From NCBI GenBank assembly GCA_964527585.1, contig CAZGPE010000030.1, forward strand, positions 1-18,744: DNA of 18,744 nucleotides, read 5' to 3'. This DNA is from Fimenecus sp964527585 (lineage in GTDB: Bacteria; Bacillota; Clostridia; Oscillospirales; Acutalibacteraceae). How positions within the stretch are numbered: the first letter of the stretch is position 1; every line of letters begins with the position of its first letter. Below, in pieces: positions 6,897-15,261 of this stretch. The notes under the pieces are model-generated. The model was not told the origin of the DNA and ran no database searches. It was given only the letters and a program-made list of their open reading frames with translations. The position numbers and the translations under genes were made by a program.

Positions 6897-8609
6897 TCAT
6901 TTCAAATATGGCATAGGATTAACTCTTGTGCCGTTTACATAAACTTCAAAATGAAGATGGGGCCCCGTTACATTTCCCGACGAACCGATATTGCCCAACT
7001 GCTGACCTGCCGACACTTTTTGACCTGCGGACACTTTTATAGAGCCTTTAATCATATGAGCATATCTTGTCTGCAATCCGTTTCCGTGGCTGATAAGAAC
7101 ATTCCATCCCCAACTCGAATGATAACCTGCGGACACAACCGTACCCGAAGCCGCCGCTACAACAGGGCAACCCGTACTGTTTCCGCCCGGCTTAACTATA
7201 TCAATACCGCCGTGAAGCCGTCCGTGTCTGTTGCCGAATCCCGAAGAAACACTGTATGCGCCGACTGCCGGCCATACAAATTTTCCGCCGTAACTTTGTA
7301 CCGAACCGTAACTGCTTATACTTCCGTAACTTGAAGAATAGGTTTTAGTTCCGACTTGTATCTTTTCGGTAACCGGCTCTTTGGTCGTAACTCTCGAAAC
7401 CTCTTTCGAAGAAACTCTTACGCCGTCAATATAAGTAACAAGTTCCGTTACCTGCTGTTCTCCGTTAACGCCCTTTGTTACCGTCTTACTTACACCCTTA
7501 TACAGTTTTGAGTTTTCAACTTTTACCGTTTCATAAGGAACGGTTTCTGTACGCACTTCGGTCTTTGTTACCTGAACCCGAACAAAGTTTACTTCACTTG
7601 AAACAAGGATTCTGTCTCCGATATGAATTCTCTCGCTTAATCCGGGGTTGAGTTCGTACAATTTCGCAGTCGATACTCCCTGCTTCTGAGCTATTCCCGA
7701 TACGGTATCGCCGGAAGCAACGGTATAATAAACCGCTTCGCTCTTTTTAGTAGAAAGTTTTTCGCTCAGCCTTTGAGCATCCCAAATCGCATTATCATCT
7801 TCGGGATAAAGCCCCTGAACATATTCGATGTCTTCGACAAAGCTGACAATCGCTCCGTCATCCCCTGCGTCGTAATCGGTAAGAATGTTGTCAAATACCG
7901 TCGTCGCATCGGTTTCGTTTTTAACTGCGCAAAGGAATTCACCGTCTATGTAAATACCGCAGGCATTGGTTATATTTTTGTTTGAACGCTCTATTATCTT
8001 ATCGCAAATCGTTTCGGAGTCGTTCATATCCGTAAGTTTTACGGGAACAATTTTATACTCGGCACTTTTTATAAGTTCTTCGCCGTCGTTTGCCGCAATA
8101 GCGGTTTCCAATCTCTCTGCCGCTTTATCTTCGGCTTCAAGATAAACCGATTCCGAACTGACATAGCCTATATCCGAGTTGTTATAAGTTATTTTAAGAG
8201 CGAGGTTCATATTAGTCCAATGCTGAACCGTAGCGACAAGGATAACCAACGCCGCAATCGGAGCGACAATATTTGTAAACAGAGAAAAAATTATTCCGTG
8301 TTTTTCAAAGGACTTATTTATATAAGTTTTAAGTACACTCATACCCTCGTTCTTATCCCGCTTAAATGCGGAAATAAGTTTTCCGAAAACACGCTTTATA
8401 TCGCTTACGAAATCTTTACATTCGGAAATTATAAATCTGACAGAATTAAGTAAAAGTCTGTCTGCTATTACCGCTCCGGCCGCAAGAACAACGCCCAAAG
8501 CCTTGAACGGTTTTACAAGCAACGAAAACAGCGCCTTAAAAAAGCGGGTAAAATATCTTGCAGTCAACAAACCGAGAATATACAGTTTTTTATAAATCAA
8601 ATCAAACAT
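6897..8609 (-). CDS. M23 family metallopeptidase with LysM and G5 domains
   Basis: A 570-residue cell-wall hydrolase predicted to cut peptide cross-links in peptidoglycan. Order: a long basic cytoplasmic part (1-106, with a hydrophobic patch near 38-48), a transmembrane segment (about 107-128), a 160-residue region of unknown fold, a LysM (about 294-337, YYTVASGDTVSGIA), a G5 domain (about 345-422), a Ser/Gly/Tyr-rich linker and a C-terminal M23 domain (about 446-565). The zinc and catalytic residues are all present: His466 and Asp470 in HGGID, His517 in YAHM, and His551/His553 in HLHFE. ATG start with GGAGA 6 nt upstream. It has its own promoter and terminator, so it is a single-gene unit. 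The cytoplasmic part of over 100 residues is unusually long for this architecture. Confidence 0.93.
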   Translation of the reverse strand: MFDLIYKKLYILGLLTARYFTRFFKALFSLLVKPFKALGVVLAAGAVIADRLLLNSVRFIISECKDFVSDIKRVFGKLISAFKRDKNEGMSVLKTYINKSFEKHGIIFSLFTNIVAPIAALVILVATVQHWTNMNLALKITYNNSDIGYVSSESVYLEAEDKAAERLETAIAANDGEELIKSAEYKIVPVKLTDMNDSETICDKIIERSNKNITNACGIYIDGEFLCAVKNETDATTVFDNILTDYDAGDDGAIVSFVEDIEYVQGLYPEDDNAIWDAQRLSEKLSTKKSEAVYYTVASGDTVSGIAQKQGVSTAKLYELNPGLSERIHIGDRILVSSEVNFVRVQVTKTEVRTETVPYETVKVENSKLYKGVSKTVTKGVNGEQQVTELVTYIDGVRVSSKEVSRVTTKEPVTEKIQVGTKTYSSSYGSISSYGSVQSYGGKFVWPAVGAYSVSSGFGNRHGRLHGGIDIVKPGGNSTGCPVVAAASGTVVSAGYHSSWGWNVLISHGNGLQTRYAHMIKGSIKVSAGQKVSAGQQLGNIGSSGNVTGPHLHFEVYVNGTRVNPMPYLK

Positions 8610-8632
8610 ATTTTCTCCACTGAAAACGGGTT

Positions 8633-8673
8633 AAAAATTGTTGTACTTGCGGAAATATACATAACCGCAACAA
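8633..8673 (-). promoter_or_regulatory. Leader hairpin with U-run upstream of the M23 gene
   Basis: In the minus-strand transcript TTGCGG pairs with CCGCAA (8665-8670 with 8647-8652), extended by TTG/CAA after a 3-nt bulge, and is followed by CAATTTTT. The hairpin would lie within about 10 nt of the predicted 5' end. It could stabilise the mRNA or act as a weak attenuator. No known riboswitch family is recognised. Confidence 0.4.
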
Positions 8674-8687
8674 TCATATATAAATTC

Positions 8688-8716
8688 AGTATACCATACT
8701 TTCCACGCAATTTCAA
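8688..8716 (-). promoter_or_regulatory. Promoter for the M23 peptidase gene
   Basis: TTGAAA (8711-8716) and TATACT (8688-8693) lie 17 bp apart, each with five of six consensus matches. The predicted start near 8681 gives a leader of about 70 nt. The -35 is 8 bp past the recG stop codon. Confidence 0.75.
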
Positions 8717-8724
8717 CCCAAGCA

Positions 8725-10761
8725 CTACGAACCGTAATTCGACTTAAAAAGCGCATCTACCTGTTTTCTGAGTTTGCGGTTGCTCTCCGCAGAAAGATCT
8801 CTGTCCTTGTCAATTACGGCACACGCACAGTTTTGTGCTCTCATAAGCAATTGCGTATCCGTTAAAATATCCGCAAGGCGCAACTTCGGAAGTCCGTGCT
8901 GTCTTGTGCCGAAGAAATCTCCGGGTCCTCTCATTTCAAGGTCTGTATTTGCGATTTTGAATCCGTCGCAAGTCGAACACATCGTATCAAATCTCTGCTT
9001 TGCTTCTTCTCCCTTAGCGTCGGAAACCAAAATGCAAGTTGATTTTTCCGCACCTCTTCCTATTCTTCCTCTTAACTGATGCAACTGAGACAAGCCGAAC
9101 CGCTCCGCATTTTCGATTACCATAACTGCGGCATTGGGAACATCCACCCCGACTTCAATTACAACAGTTGAAATAAGCAGTTGAATTTCCCCGTCGGAAA
9201 ATCTGCGCATTATACTGTCTTTTTCTTTCGGCTTCATCTTTCCGTGTAAAAGTCCGAGACGGTAATTTCCGAAAACGGACGAAGAGAGTTTTTCATAATA
9301 CTCCTGTGCACTGATAAGGTCGGCAAGAGTTTCCCCTTCTTCAACCAACGGACAAACTATATATGCCTGCAATCCTTTATCAAGATGTTTTTTTATGTAT
9401 GTGTAAATTCTCTCATGGTAAGATGTATTAACGCAAAAAGTATCGACTTCTTTTCTTTTCGGCGGCAATTCGTCAAGTATCGACACATCCAAATCACCGT
9501 ACATAATCATTGCAAGCGTTCTCGGAATCGGGGTTGCCGACATTACATAAATATGCGGATTGGTTCCTTTCGAAGCAAAAACAGAACGCTGTCCGACTCC
9601 GAATCTATGCTGTTCATCCGTAATTACAAGTCCGAGTTTGTCAAAAGCGACATCCTCCTGAATAAGAGCATGAGTTCCGATTATCAAATCGGTTACTCCG
9701 TTTTTCATCCTGTTTTTTACAGCATCTTTTTCTGATTTTTTCATACTTCCCGTAATAATATCGGTTTTTATTCCGAGATTTGAAAAAAATCCGTTAAAAG
9801 TTCTCAAATGCTGTTCGGCAAGCACTTCCGTAGGAGCCATCATAGCACATTGCCAGCCGTTTTTTACCGCATTGTATATAATCGCCGCTGCAACTGCGGT
9901 TTTTCCCGATCCTACATCGCCCTGCAAAAGTCTGTTCATCGGCTCTCCGGATTTCATATCGCCAAGAGCTTCTTTAACGGCTCGTTTTTGCGCATTTGTC
10001 ATTTCAAACGGAAGTTCCGAAAAAAATTCCGATGTAAACTCATCTTTCAGAATATATTTTGTCGTAAGTGTTTGAGTCTTGCTTTTCAACGACAGAAGAC
10101 CTAATTGCAATATAAAAAGTTCTTCGAAAATTAAACGGGTTCTCGCTTTTTCGAGCGCCGCATAACTTTGCGGAAAATGTATGTTTTTTATCGCATAATC
10201 AAGAGAACATAACCCGTTTTCTTCAACAACCGTATCCGGCAAACTTTCCGGAATTTCACCTATTTGATCAATTGCCGTTCTAACGCATTTTGAAATCAGT
10301 TTAGAATTCAGTCCCGCACTTTGAGGATATACCGGCCGAATACCGACGGTTTCTTCTCCCTTTGAAAACACGGGAGATGCCATTTCTCTCGAACCGAATT
10401 TTGACTGGGTTATTTTTCCGTAAAAATAATACTCTTCCCCTTCTTTAAGCATATTCGAAATATACTTGTTGTTGAAAAAGGTTAAATTAAGCAATCCTTT
10501 TCCGTCGGTAACGCTTGTTTTATAAAGTAATTTTCCGCCGGGGATTCTGATTTTTACGGGTGTATCGCAAACTATTGCCTTTATGCATATATTCTCGTCA
10601 AAAGGCGCCTCTCTTATCGGATAAACTTTACTCCAATCCTCGTATGTTCTCGGATAATAGCGCAAAAGGGCACCGACAGTGCCGACAGAAAGCTTGTAAA
10701 AAGCCTCTGCCCTGACACTGCCGACACCCTTAAGATATTTTATATCAGTTGCAAAGTTCAT
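8725..10761 (-). CDS. recG: ATP-dependent DNA helicase RecG
   Basis: RecG is a superfamily 2 helicase/translocase that remodels stalled forks, R-loops and Holliday junctions. The 678-residue length is typical. The N-terminal wedge (OB) domain occupies about 55-150. Walker A is GDVGSGKT (281-288), motif Ib-like APTEVLAEQH is at 309-318, the DExx box is DEQH (382-385), motif III is SATPIPRTLA (408-417), and motif VI is QLRGRIGRG near 560-580. The RecG-specific TRG tail (FFGTRQHGLP) follows at about 635-645. The ATG start has AAGG upstream, and the gene lies 20 bp after fakA, so it is the last gene of the Asp23-like/fakA/recG operon, an order seen in many Firmicutes. Confidence 0.97.
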   Translation of the reverse strand: MNFATDIKYLKGVGSVRAEAFYKLSVGTVGALLRYYPRTYEDWSKVYPIREAPFDENICIKAIVCDTPVKIRIPGGKLLYKTSVTDGKGLLNLTFFNNKYISNMLKEGEEYYFYGKITQSKFGSREMASPVFSKGEETVGIRPVYPQSAGLNSKLISKCVRTAIDQIGEIPESLPDTVVEENGLCSLDYAIKNIHFPQSYAALEKARTRLIFEELFILQLGLLSLKSKTQTLTTKYILKDEFTSEFFSELPFEMTNAQKRAVKEALGDMKSGEPMNRLLQGDVGSGKTAVAAAIIYNAVKNGWQCAMMAPTEVLAEQHLRTFNGFFSNLGIKTDIITGSMKKSEKDAVKNRMKNGVTDLIIGTHALIQEDVAFDKLGLVITDEQHRFGVGQRSVFASKGTNPHIYVMSATPIPRTLAMIMYGDLDVSILDELPPKRKEVDTFCVNTSYHERIYTYIKKHLDKGLQAYIVCPLVEEGETLADLISAQEYYEKLSSSVFGNYRLGLLHGKMKPKEKDSIMRRFSDGEIQLLISTVVIEVGVDVPNAAVMVIENAERFGLSQLHQLRGRIGRGAEKSTCILVSDAKGEEAKQRFDTMCSTCDGFKIANTDLEMRGPGDFFGTRQHGLPKLRLADILTDTQLLMRAQNCACAVIDKDRDLSAESNRKLRKQVDALFKSNYGS

Positions 10762-10781
10762 ACTAAAACCTTATTTATATA

Positions 10782-12440
10782 TTATTCGACCGATACTATA
10801 AAGTAATAAACAGGCTGTCCGCCGGAAATTGCATTAACTTCAATATTGGGGAAGCGTTCCGAAAGTTTTTCGCAAAGCAAATTAGCCATAACCTCATCGG
10901 TTTCCGCTCCGTAATATACAGTAACTATCGAACCGTTGAATTTCTTTACAAGCCTTCTTGCCGTGCGGTAAGCCGCATTTACTATATCATCTTCTACCAG
11001 CGTTATTTTTCCGTCTTCCATACCGAGAATTTGACCTTTTTTAATTCTCTGTCCGAACGCCTCGCTGTCCCTTGCCGCAAAAGTAACCTGAGCGGTATGA
11101 ACACTCTCTGCGGCTTTCATCATATTCAAAAGGTTATTCTCAACATCTTCGGATTCCGAAAAACTCAACATTGCGCTTACACCTTGTGTAAGCGTTTTTG
11201 TCTGAAGAACCGAAACTTCCCTATCGGCAAGATTTACGGTTTGTTCCGCAGCCATAATTATATTTTTATTGTTCGGAAGAACAAACACATGACGTGCCGG
11301 TGTCAGTTCAATCGCATTGAGAATATCATCCGTACTCGGATTCATAGTTTGACCGCCCGAAACGATATTATCTGCACCGAGTTCTTTGAAAAGTTCAACA
11401 AAACCGTCGCCTGCGGCAACAGAAACGAAACCGTAGTCTTTTATCGGCTCGACAGACTGAACTTTTTGCGCAGTCTCTACTGTTTCGGATTTTGCGTTTT
11501 CCGTTCCGACTTCGGCATTTCTGTGCTGAAAACGCATATTGTCGATTTTAATATTTGTAAGCGGACCGCATTTTAATGCCGCTTGAATTACATTGCCCGG
11601 TTCGTTCGAATGAACATGAACCTTGATTATGTCATCATCTTCTACTACAACCACGCAGTCTCCGATTGATTCGAGATATGCTTTAAGAGCCGCCGCATTG
11701 CTTTGAGCGTTTTTATCTCTGTTTATAAGGAATTCGCTGCAATATCCGAATTTAATATCACCCGAAGCCGCTGCTACAACACTTTTCGAAACAGCTTTCG
11801 CTTCTTTTTTATCCGATTTTTCTTTACATTCGATTTCTTTGCCGTTAACGATAACGCTTCGCATACCTTCTAAAATATAAAGAAATCCCTGTCCGCCGGC
11901 ATCCACAACACCCGCTTCTTTAAGAACGGGCAGCATTTCCGGAGTTTTCGCAAGAGCCTCCTTGGCTGCATTGTATGCCTGATCTATTACCTGCTTGCAG
12001 TCTTGATCCTGAGTTGATTTCACCGATTCGGCAGCCATTCTGACAACAGTAAGTATCGTGCCTTCCGTGGGCTTCATTACCGCTTTATAGGCGGACTCTT
12101 TACCCATTTCCAACGCTTTCGCCAATGTTTTTCCGTCGCACTCTTCCATTCCCTTAAATCCGTTGGAAATGCCTCTGAATATAAGAGAAAGTATAACGCC
12201 GGAGTTTCCCCTTGCGCCTCTGAGAAGTGCGGCAGCCGCTTTTGAAGATACGGTTGCGATATCGGTTTCTTCACAAACCTGAAGTTCTCTTGCGGCAGCC
12301 GATATTGTCATCGACATATTAGTACCCGTATCTCCGTCCGGAACGGGAAAAACATTAAGCGCATCGACTTCCTGCTTATGATTTACAATATTGTTTGCGC
12401 CCGAAATAAGCGCCTGTTTGAAAATTTTACCGTTAAGCAA
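10782..12440 (-). CDS. fakA: Fatty acid kinase catalytic subunit FakA (DAK2/DegV-like, YloV family)
   Basis: FakA phosphorylates fatty acids carried by FakB (DegV-type) proteins, feeding exogenous fatty acids to phospholipid synthesis. The N-terminal DhaL/DAK2 domain (about 1-190) shows the metal/ATP site NVFPVPDGDTGTNM (29-42, with Asp35 and Asp37), then RGARGNSGVI and DAGGQG loops. The middle and DegV-like C-terminal domains follow. No fakB gene is in the window. The open frame extends to a GTG at 12449, but that codon overlaps the Shine-Dalgarno GGGAG (12449-12453). The TTG at 12440 has 8 nt spacing and gives MLNGKIF..., the usual family start, with 552 residues. It starts 15 bp after the Asp23-like stop. 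Confidence 0.92.
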   Translation of the reverse strand: MLNGKIFKQALISGANNIVNHKQEVDALNVFPVPDGDTGTNMSMTISAAARELQVCEETDIATVSSKAAAALLRGARGNSGVILSLIFRGISNGFKGMEECDGKTLAKALEMGKESAYKAVMKPTEGTILTVVRMAAESVKSTQDQDCKQVIDQAYNAAKEALAKTPEMLPVLKEAGVVDAGGQGFLYILEGMRSVIVNGKEIECKEKSDKKEAKAVSKSVVAAASGDIKFGYCSEFLINRDKNAQSNAAALKAYLESIGDCVVVVEDDDIIKVHVHSNEPGNVIQAALKCGPLTNIKIDNMRFQHRNAEVGTENAKSETVETAQKVQSVEPIKDYGFVSVAAGDGFVELFKELGADNIVSGGQTMNPSTDDILNAIELTPARHVFVLPNNKNIIMAAEQTVNLADREVSVLQTKTLTQGVSAMLSFSESEDVENNLLNMMKAAESVHTAQVTFAARDSEAFGQRIKKGQILGMEDGKITLVEDDIVNAAYRTARRLVKKFNGSIVTVYYGAETDEVMANLLCEKLSERFPNIEVNAISGGQPVYYFIVSVE

Positions 12441-12455
12441 ACTACACACTCCCAG

Positions 12456-12809
12456 TTATTCTTTCATTCCGTCAACAAATATGTTGATTCTTTTCACCTT
12501 ATGGCCTGTCGACTTTTCAACCGTATATCTGACTTTGTTTTTAATGCTGTCGACAATAGCCTGTATATTTACTCCGTAAGTTACGATAATATGCAAATCA
12601 ATAACGAGTTCTCCCGCATCGGCATAAACCGAAACACCTTGATCAATATAATTATTGTGGCGGAAAATAAACTGTCTTATATTCTGCGTAGCACCGGAAT
12701 TTGCCATTCCGGCAACACCGAAACACGAAGTAACGGTATGGCCTATAAGATCGGCAAAATAATGCTGATGTAATTCTGTTGTTCCGAGATGATTTTCGGA
12801 TTTTATCAT
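12456..12809 (-). CDS. Asp23/Gls24 family envelope stress protein (YloU-like)
   Basis: A small 117-residue Asp23/Gls24 domain protein. The usual order of beta-strand/helix units is visible: GVAGMAN, then DLHIIVTYGVNIQAIVDSIKNKV, then VEKSTGHKVKRINIFVDGM. No membrane segment or signal peptide is seen. Bacillus YloU is encoded directly before YloV (FakA) in the same way, which supports the assignment; its function is poorly known, and relatives are linked to the cell envelope. ATG start with AAGGAG at good spacing. First gene of the operon with fakA and recG, with a promoter close upstream. Confidence 0.88.
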   Translation of the reverse strand: MIKSENHLGTTELHQHYFADLIGHTVTSCFGVAGMANSGATQNIRQFIFRHNNYIDQGVSVYADAGELVIDLHIIVTYGVNIQAIVDSIKNKVRYTVEKSTGHKVKRINIFVDGMKE

Positions 12810-12842
12810 AAAAAACGCTCCTTATCTTAGAGTCAGTTAAAT

Positions 12843-12871
12843 ATTTTAACACACACGAACGATATTTTCAA
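12843..12871 (-). promoter_or_regulatory. Promoter for the Asp23-like/fakA/recG operon
   Basis: TTGAAA (12866-12871) and TAAAAT (12843-12848), each five of six consensus matches, are separated by exactly 17 bp. The -35 lies just before the end of the substrate-binding protein gene, and no terminator is visible between that stop and this promoter. Confidence 0.72.
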
Positions 12872-12879
12872 CCGAACCT

Positions 12880-14388
12880 TTAAGAGTCCTTGTTTATCCA
12901 CTCCGAAATACCGGCATAAATATCAAACGGGGCATAAGAGAAATCGGGCGTATAACCTTTCGAATAAGCCGCCATTCCCTGACGGTAGCATATCGGGATA
13001 AAAGGCATATCGTTATAAAACGACTCAATCAATGCTTCAATTCCGATTTCGCCGCTTTCGAATTTCTCGTAATCACTGTTGAATTGCGACATACTATCTG
13101 TACCGATGCTTGCCGCTCCGCTTATAAAAGGCGACAGGTCAAAGTTTTCGCACAACTTTATTTCGCCTAAATACAGTTGATAATTTCCGCTTGCGATTCT
13201 CTGCTTATATGTTGCCGAGTCGACTTTTTCCGGCGTAACGGAAATTCCTCTTTCCGAAAGTTGAGCGGCAATTTTTTCAGCCGCAAGGCATCGGAATTCA
13301 TTATCCGAATTAACAAGCAAAGAAAACGAAAGTTCGTAAACCTGATTGGTTCTGACAGACTTCTTTGTATAATAATTATATCCCATTTTTGAAAAAATAG
13401 CGTCGCTTTTCTGCGCATTTCCGCTTTGTGAAGGCAAATCGAGTCCTTCCAACATATAAAAATCAGGATTAAACGGAGTAACTGACGCTTTTGCATATCC
13501 CTGATATGCACTTTGGCAGATCGCCTCTTTATCTATCGCATAATACAGCGCCGTGCGAATTGCCGAAGACGAGAGTGCCGGAACATTTCGGTTTATACCC
13601 AGATACACTATATTGTTTAATGTTACCGCTTTATTCTGTGCGGCAATACGCTTATATTCTCCGCCTGAAAAATCTTCAAAAAGATAATTTATATTACCGA
13701 TTTCAACAGCGTTCGTAATATATTCGAGTTTTTTTACATCGTACAAAATAATTTTGTTTACAACACTCTGCTTTTGCGAAGTTTCACAGGCAGTCAAGGT
13801 TGTTCCCGACTCAAAAGCAAAGGCTCCGGATCCTATGGGAGCTGTGTTTTCGCTTTCTGCAGTCGCATTTTTAACGATCGGAAAAGTCAGTATGTTTTTA
13901 TAAAGTATATCGGATTTCGAAAGTTCAAAAACAACTTTATCGCCTTTCACATAAGCGCAAACAACATTCGAAAGTCTCTGCGAAAACGCCGACGACTGCT
14001 TTGCTTTATTAAACGAATAAACAACATCTTTTGCCGAGACAGATGTTCCGTCGCTGAACAAAGCGCTGTTCAAAACAACGCTTACCGTATTTTCCGAATA
14101 TTCGCTTTCCGCCGCCAAAACCGCCTGCGCCGAATAATCCGACTTCACCGTATAAAGCGGTTGGCAGAACAGATATGCCAAAGCGAGATTTTCACTGCCG
14201 GTCGCATAATAAGGATTAAGCGAATCAGCAGAAGAATACGGCAAGGAAATGCTATATGAATTAGCCGTTCCCGTTATGTTATTCGATAAATCGCCCTGTT
14301 CTTCATCGGTTTGATTTGATTTACAAGAACAAAACATTGTAACGACAGTCGCCAGTATACAAACAATTGCCGTTATTCTTTTTCTCAT
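12880..14388 (-). CDS. Substrate-binding lipoprotein of an oligopeptide/nickel-type ABC transporter (SBP family 5)
   Basis: A 502-residue extracytoplasmic solute-binding protein. The N terminus MRKRITAIVCILATVV is a lipoprotein signal peptide with a lipobox-like F-C-S-C, giving lipid attachment at Cys22. Family 5 traits include the early SADSLNPYYATG segment, LFSDGTSVSAKDVVYSFNKA, NRNVPALSSSAIRTALYYAIDKEAI and a late MPFIPICYR. The ligand is unknown. The open frame extends 51 codons upstream into ymdB, but AGGAG is placed correctly for the ATG at 14388, and the signal peptide starts there. It lies 16 bp after ymdB and is probably co-transcribed with it. No permease or ATPase genes are nearby, so it either serves a transporter encoded elsewhere or has a sensory role. 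Confidence 0.88.
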   Translation of the reverse strand: MRKRITAIVCILATVVTMFCSCKSNQTDEEQGDLSNNITGTANSYSISLPYSSADSLNPYYATGSENLALAYLFCQPLYTVKSDYSAQAVLAAESEYSENTVSVVLNSALFSDGTSVSAKDVVYSFNKAKQSSAFSQRLSNVVCAYVKGDKVVFELSKSDILYKNILTFPIVKNATAESENTAPIGSGAFAFESGTTLTACETSQKQSVVNKIILYDVKKLEYITNAVEIGNINYLFEDFSGGEYKRIAAQNKAVTLNNIVYLGINRNVPALSSSAIRTALYYAIDKEAICQSAYQGYAKASVTPFNPDFYMLEGLDLPSQSGNAQKSDAIFSKMGYNYYTKKSVRTNQVYELSFSLLVNSDNEFRCLAAEKIAAQLSERGISVTPEKVDSATYKQRIASGNYQLYLGEIKLCENFDLSPFISGAASIGTDSMSQFNSDYEKFESGEIGIEALIESFYNDMPFIPICYRQGMAAYSKGYTPDFSYAPFDIYAGISEWINKDS

Positions 14389-14404
14389 AGACTGCCGCTC
14401 CTTT

Positions 14405-15187
14405 TTATAAGCTGATGCGTTCAACCGAAAGCGTCTTACCGCTTGCACGGTCAATTTCGAAAATAACGCCTTGCAAAAGGCTGTCGCCATCGGGATTTTC
14501 AAATCTGACCGGTAAATTTGTACGCATTTTTTCGATTGCAAGTTCCGGCTTAACTCCGATTACCGAAATTGACGGTCCTGTCATTCCGACATCGGTGATA
14601 TATCCCGTTCCGCAAGGAAGAATTTGTTCGTCTGCGGTCTGAACATGAGTATGCGTTCCGAAAACCGCAGAAACTCTTCCGTCAAGATAAAAGCCGAGAG
14701 CCTTTTTTTCGGCTGTCGCCTCTGCGTGTATATCTACAATTATTATATTAACCTCTTTTTCAAGTTCTTTCAATACTTCGTCTATACTTTCAAACGGATT
14801 TCTCACATTTTCCATATACACGGTTCCGAGAAGATTGACAACACCTATTCTTACAAATCCCTTGTCAATAACCGCATAACTGTTTCCCGGACATTCCGAC
14901 GAATAATTTGCAGGCCTTATTATCGAACAAGAATCTTCAAGAGTCTGATAAAACTCTTTGCGCCTGAAAGTGTGGTTTCCTCCGGTTATTATATCCGCAC
15001 CGCTTGTGAAAATATGTTCACACGAAAATGCCGTCATCCCGTTTCCTACCGCCGCATTTTCGCCGTTGACAATACAGGCATCAATATTTTTTTCTCTTTT
15101 TAATCCGGGCAATTGAGCCCTTAGTTTTTCGCATCCCGCCATCGACACTACATCGCCGACCGCAAGCACCCTTACGGTATTTTTCAT
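14405..15187 (-). CDS. ymdB: YmdB-type metallophosphoesterase (2',3'-cyclic nucleotide phosphodiesterase family)
   Basis: A 260-residue dinuclear metal phosphoesterase. Bacillus YmdB hydrolyses 2',3'-cyclic nucleotides and affects biofilm and motility gene expression. All expected metal ligands are visible: Asp12 in VGDVV, Glu43/Asn44 in NGENA, Asn71/His72 in GGNHTF, His154 in DIHAEAT, and His179/His181 in GTHTHVQTAD. Length matches the family. The start is ATG with only a weak GGTG upstream. It lies directly downstream of rny, the conserved Bacillus order, but an intrinsic terminator stands between them, and no clear promoter is seen in the gap. Expression may therefore depend on readthrough. 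Confidence 0.94.
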   Translation of the reverse strand: MKNTVRVLAVGDVVSMAGCEKLRAQLPGLKREKNIDACIVNGENAAVGNGMTAFSCEHIFTSGADIITGGNHTFRRKEFYQTLEDSCSIIRPANYSSECPGNSYAVIDKGFVRIGVVNLLGTVYMENVRNPFESIDEVLKELEKEVNIIIVDIHAEATAEKKALGFYLDGRVSAVFGTHTHVQTADEQILPCGTGYITDVGMTGPSISVIGVKPELAIEKMRTNLPVRFENPDGDSLLQGVIFEIDRASGKTLSVERISL

Positions 15188-15220
15188 ACTGCACCGATTT
15201 CTATAATTAGTTTATTTATC

Positions 15221-15249
15221 AGAAAAGCCCTGACTTGTGCAGTCAGGGC
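15221..15249 (-). terminator. Intrinsic terminator between rny and ymdB
   Basis: GCCCTGACT (15227-15235) pairs perfectly with AGTCAGGGC (15241-15249) around a 5-nt loop. Toward ymdB it is followed by TTTTCT. It starts 12 bp after the rny stop codon. Confidence 0.85.
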
Positions 15250-15261
15250 CGCCGATTTTGA

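Noticed and set aside
8610..8724. c-di-AMP (ydaO-type) riboswitch before the cell-wall hydrolase gene
   Set aside because: The leader of about 70 nt is far too short and lacks the conserved elements; only a simple hairpin is present.
11031..11576. Plus-strand open frame of 181 codons
   Set aside because: Antisense to fakA, with composition of a mirrored frame and no recognisable domain.
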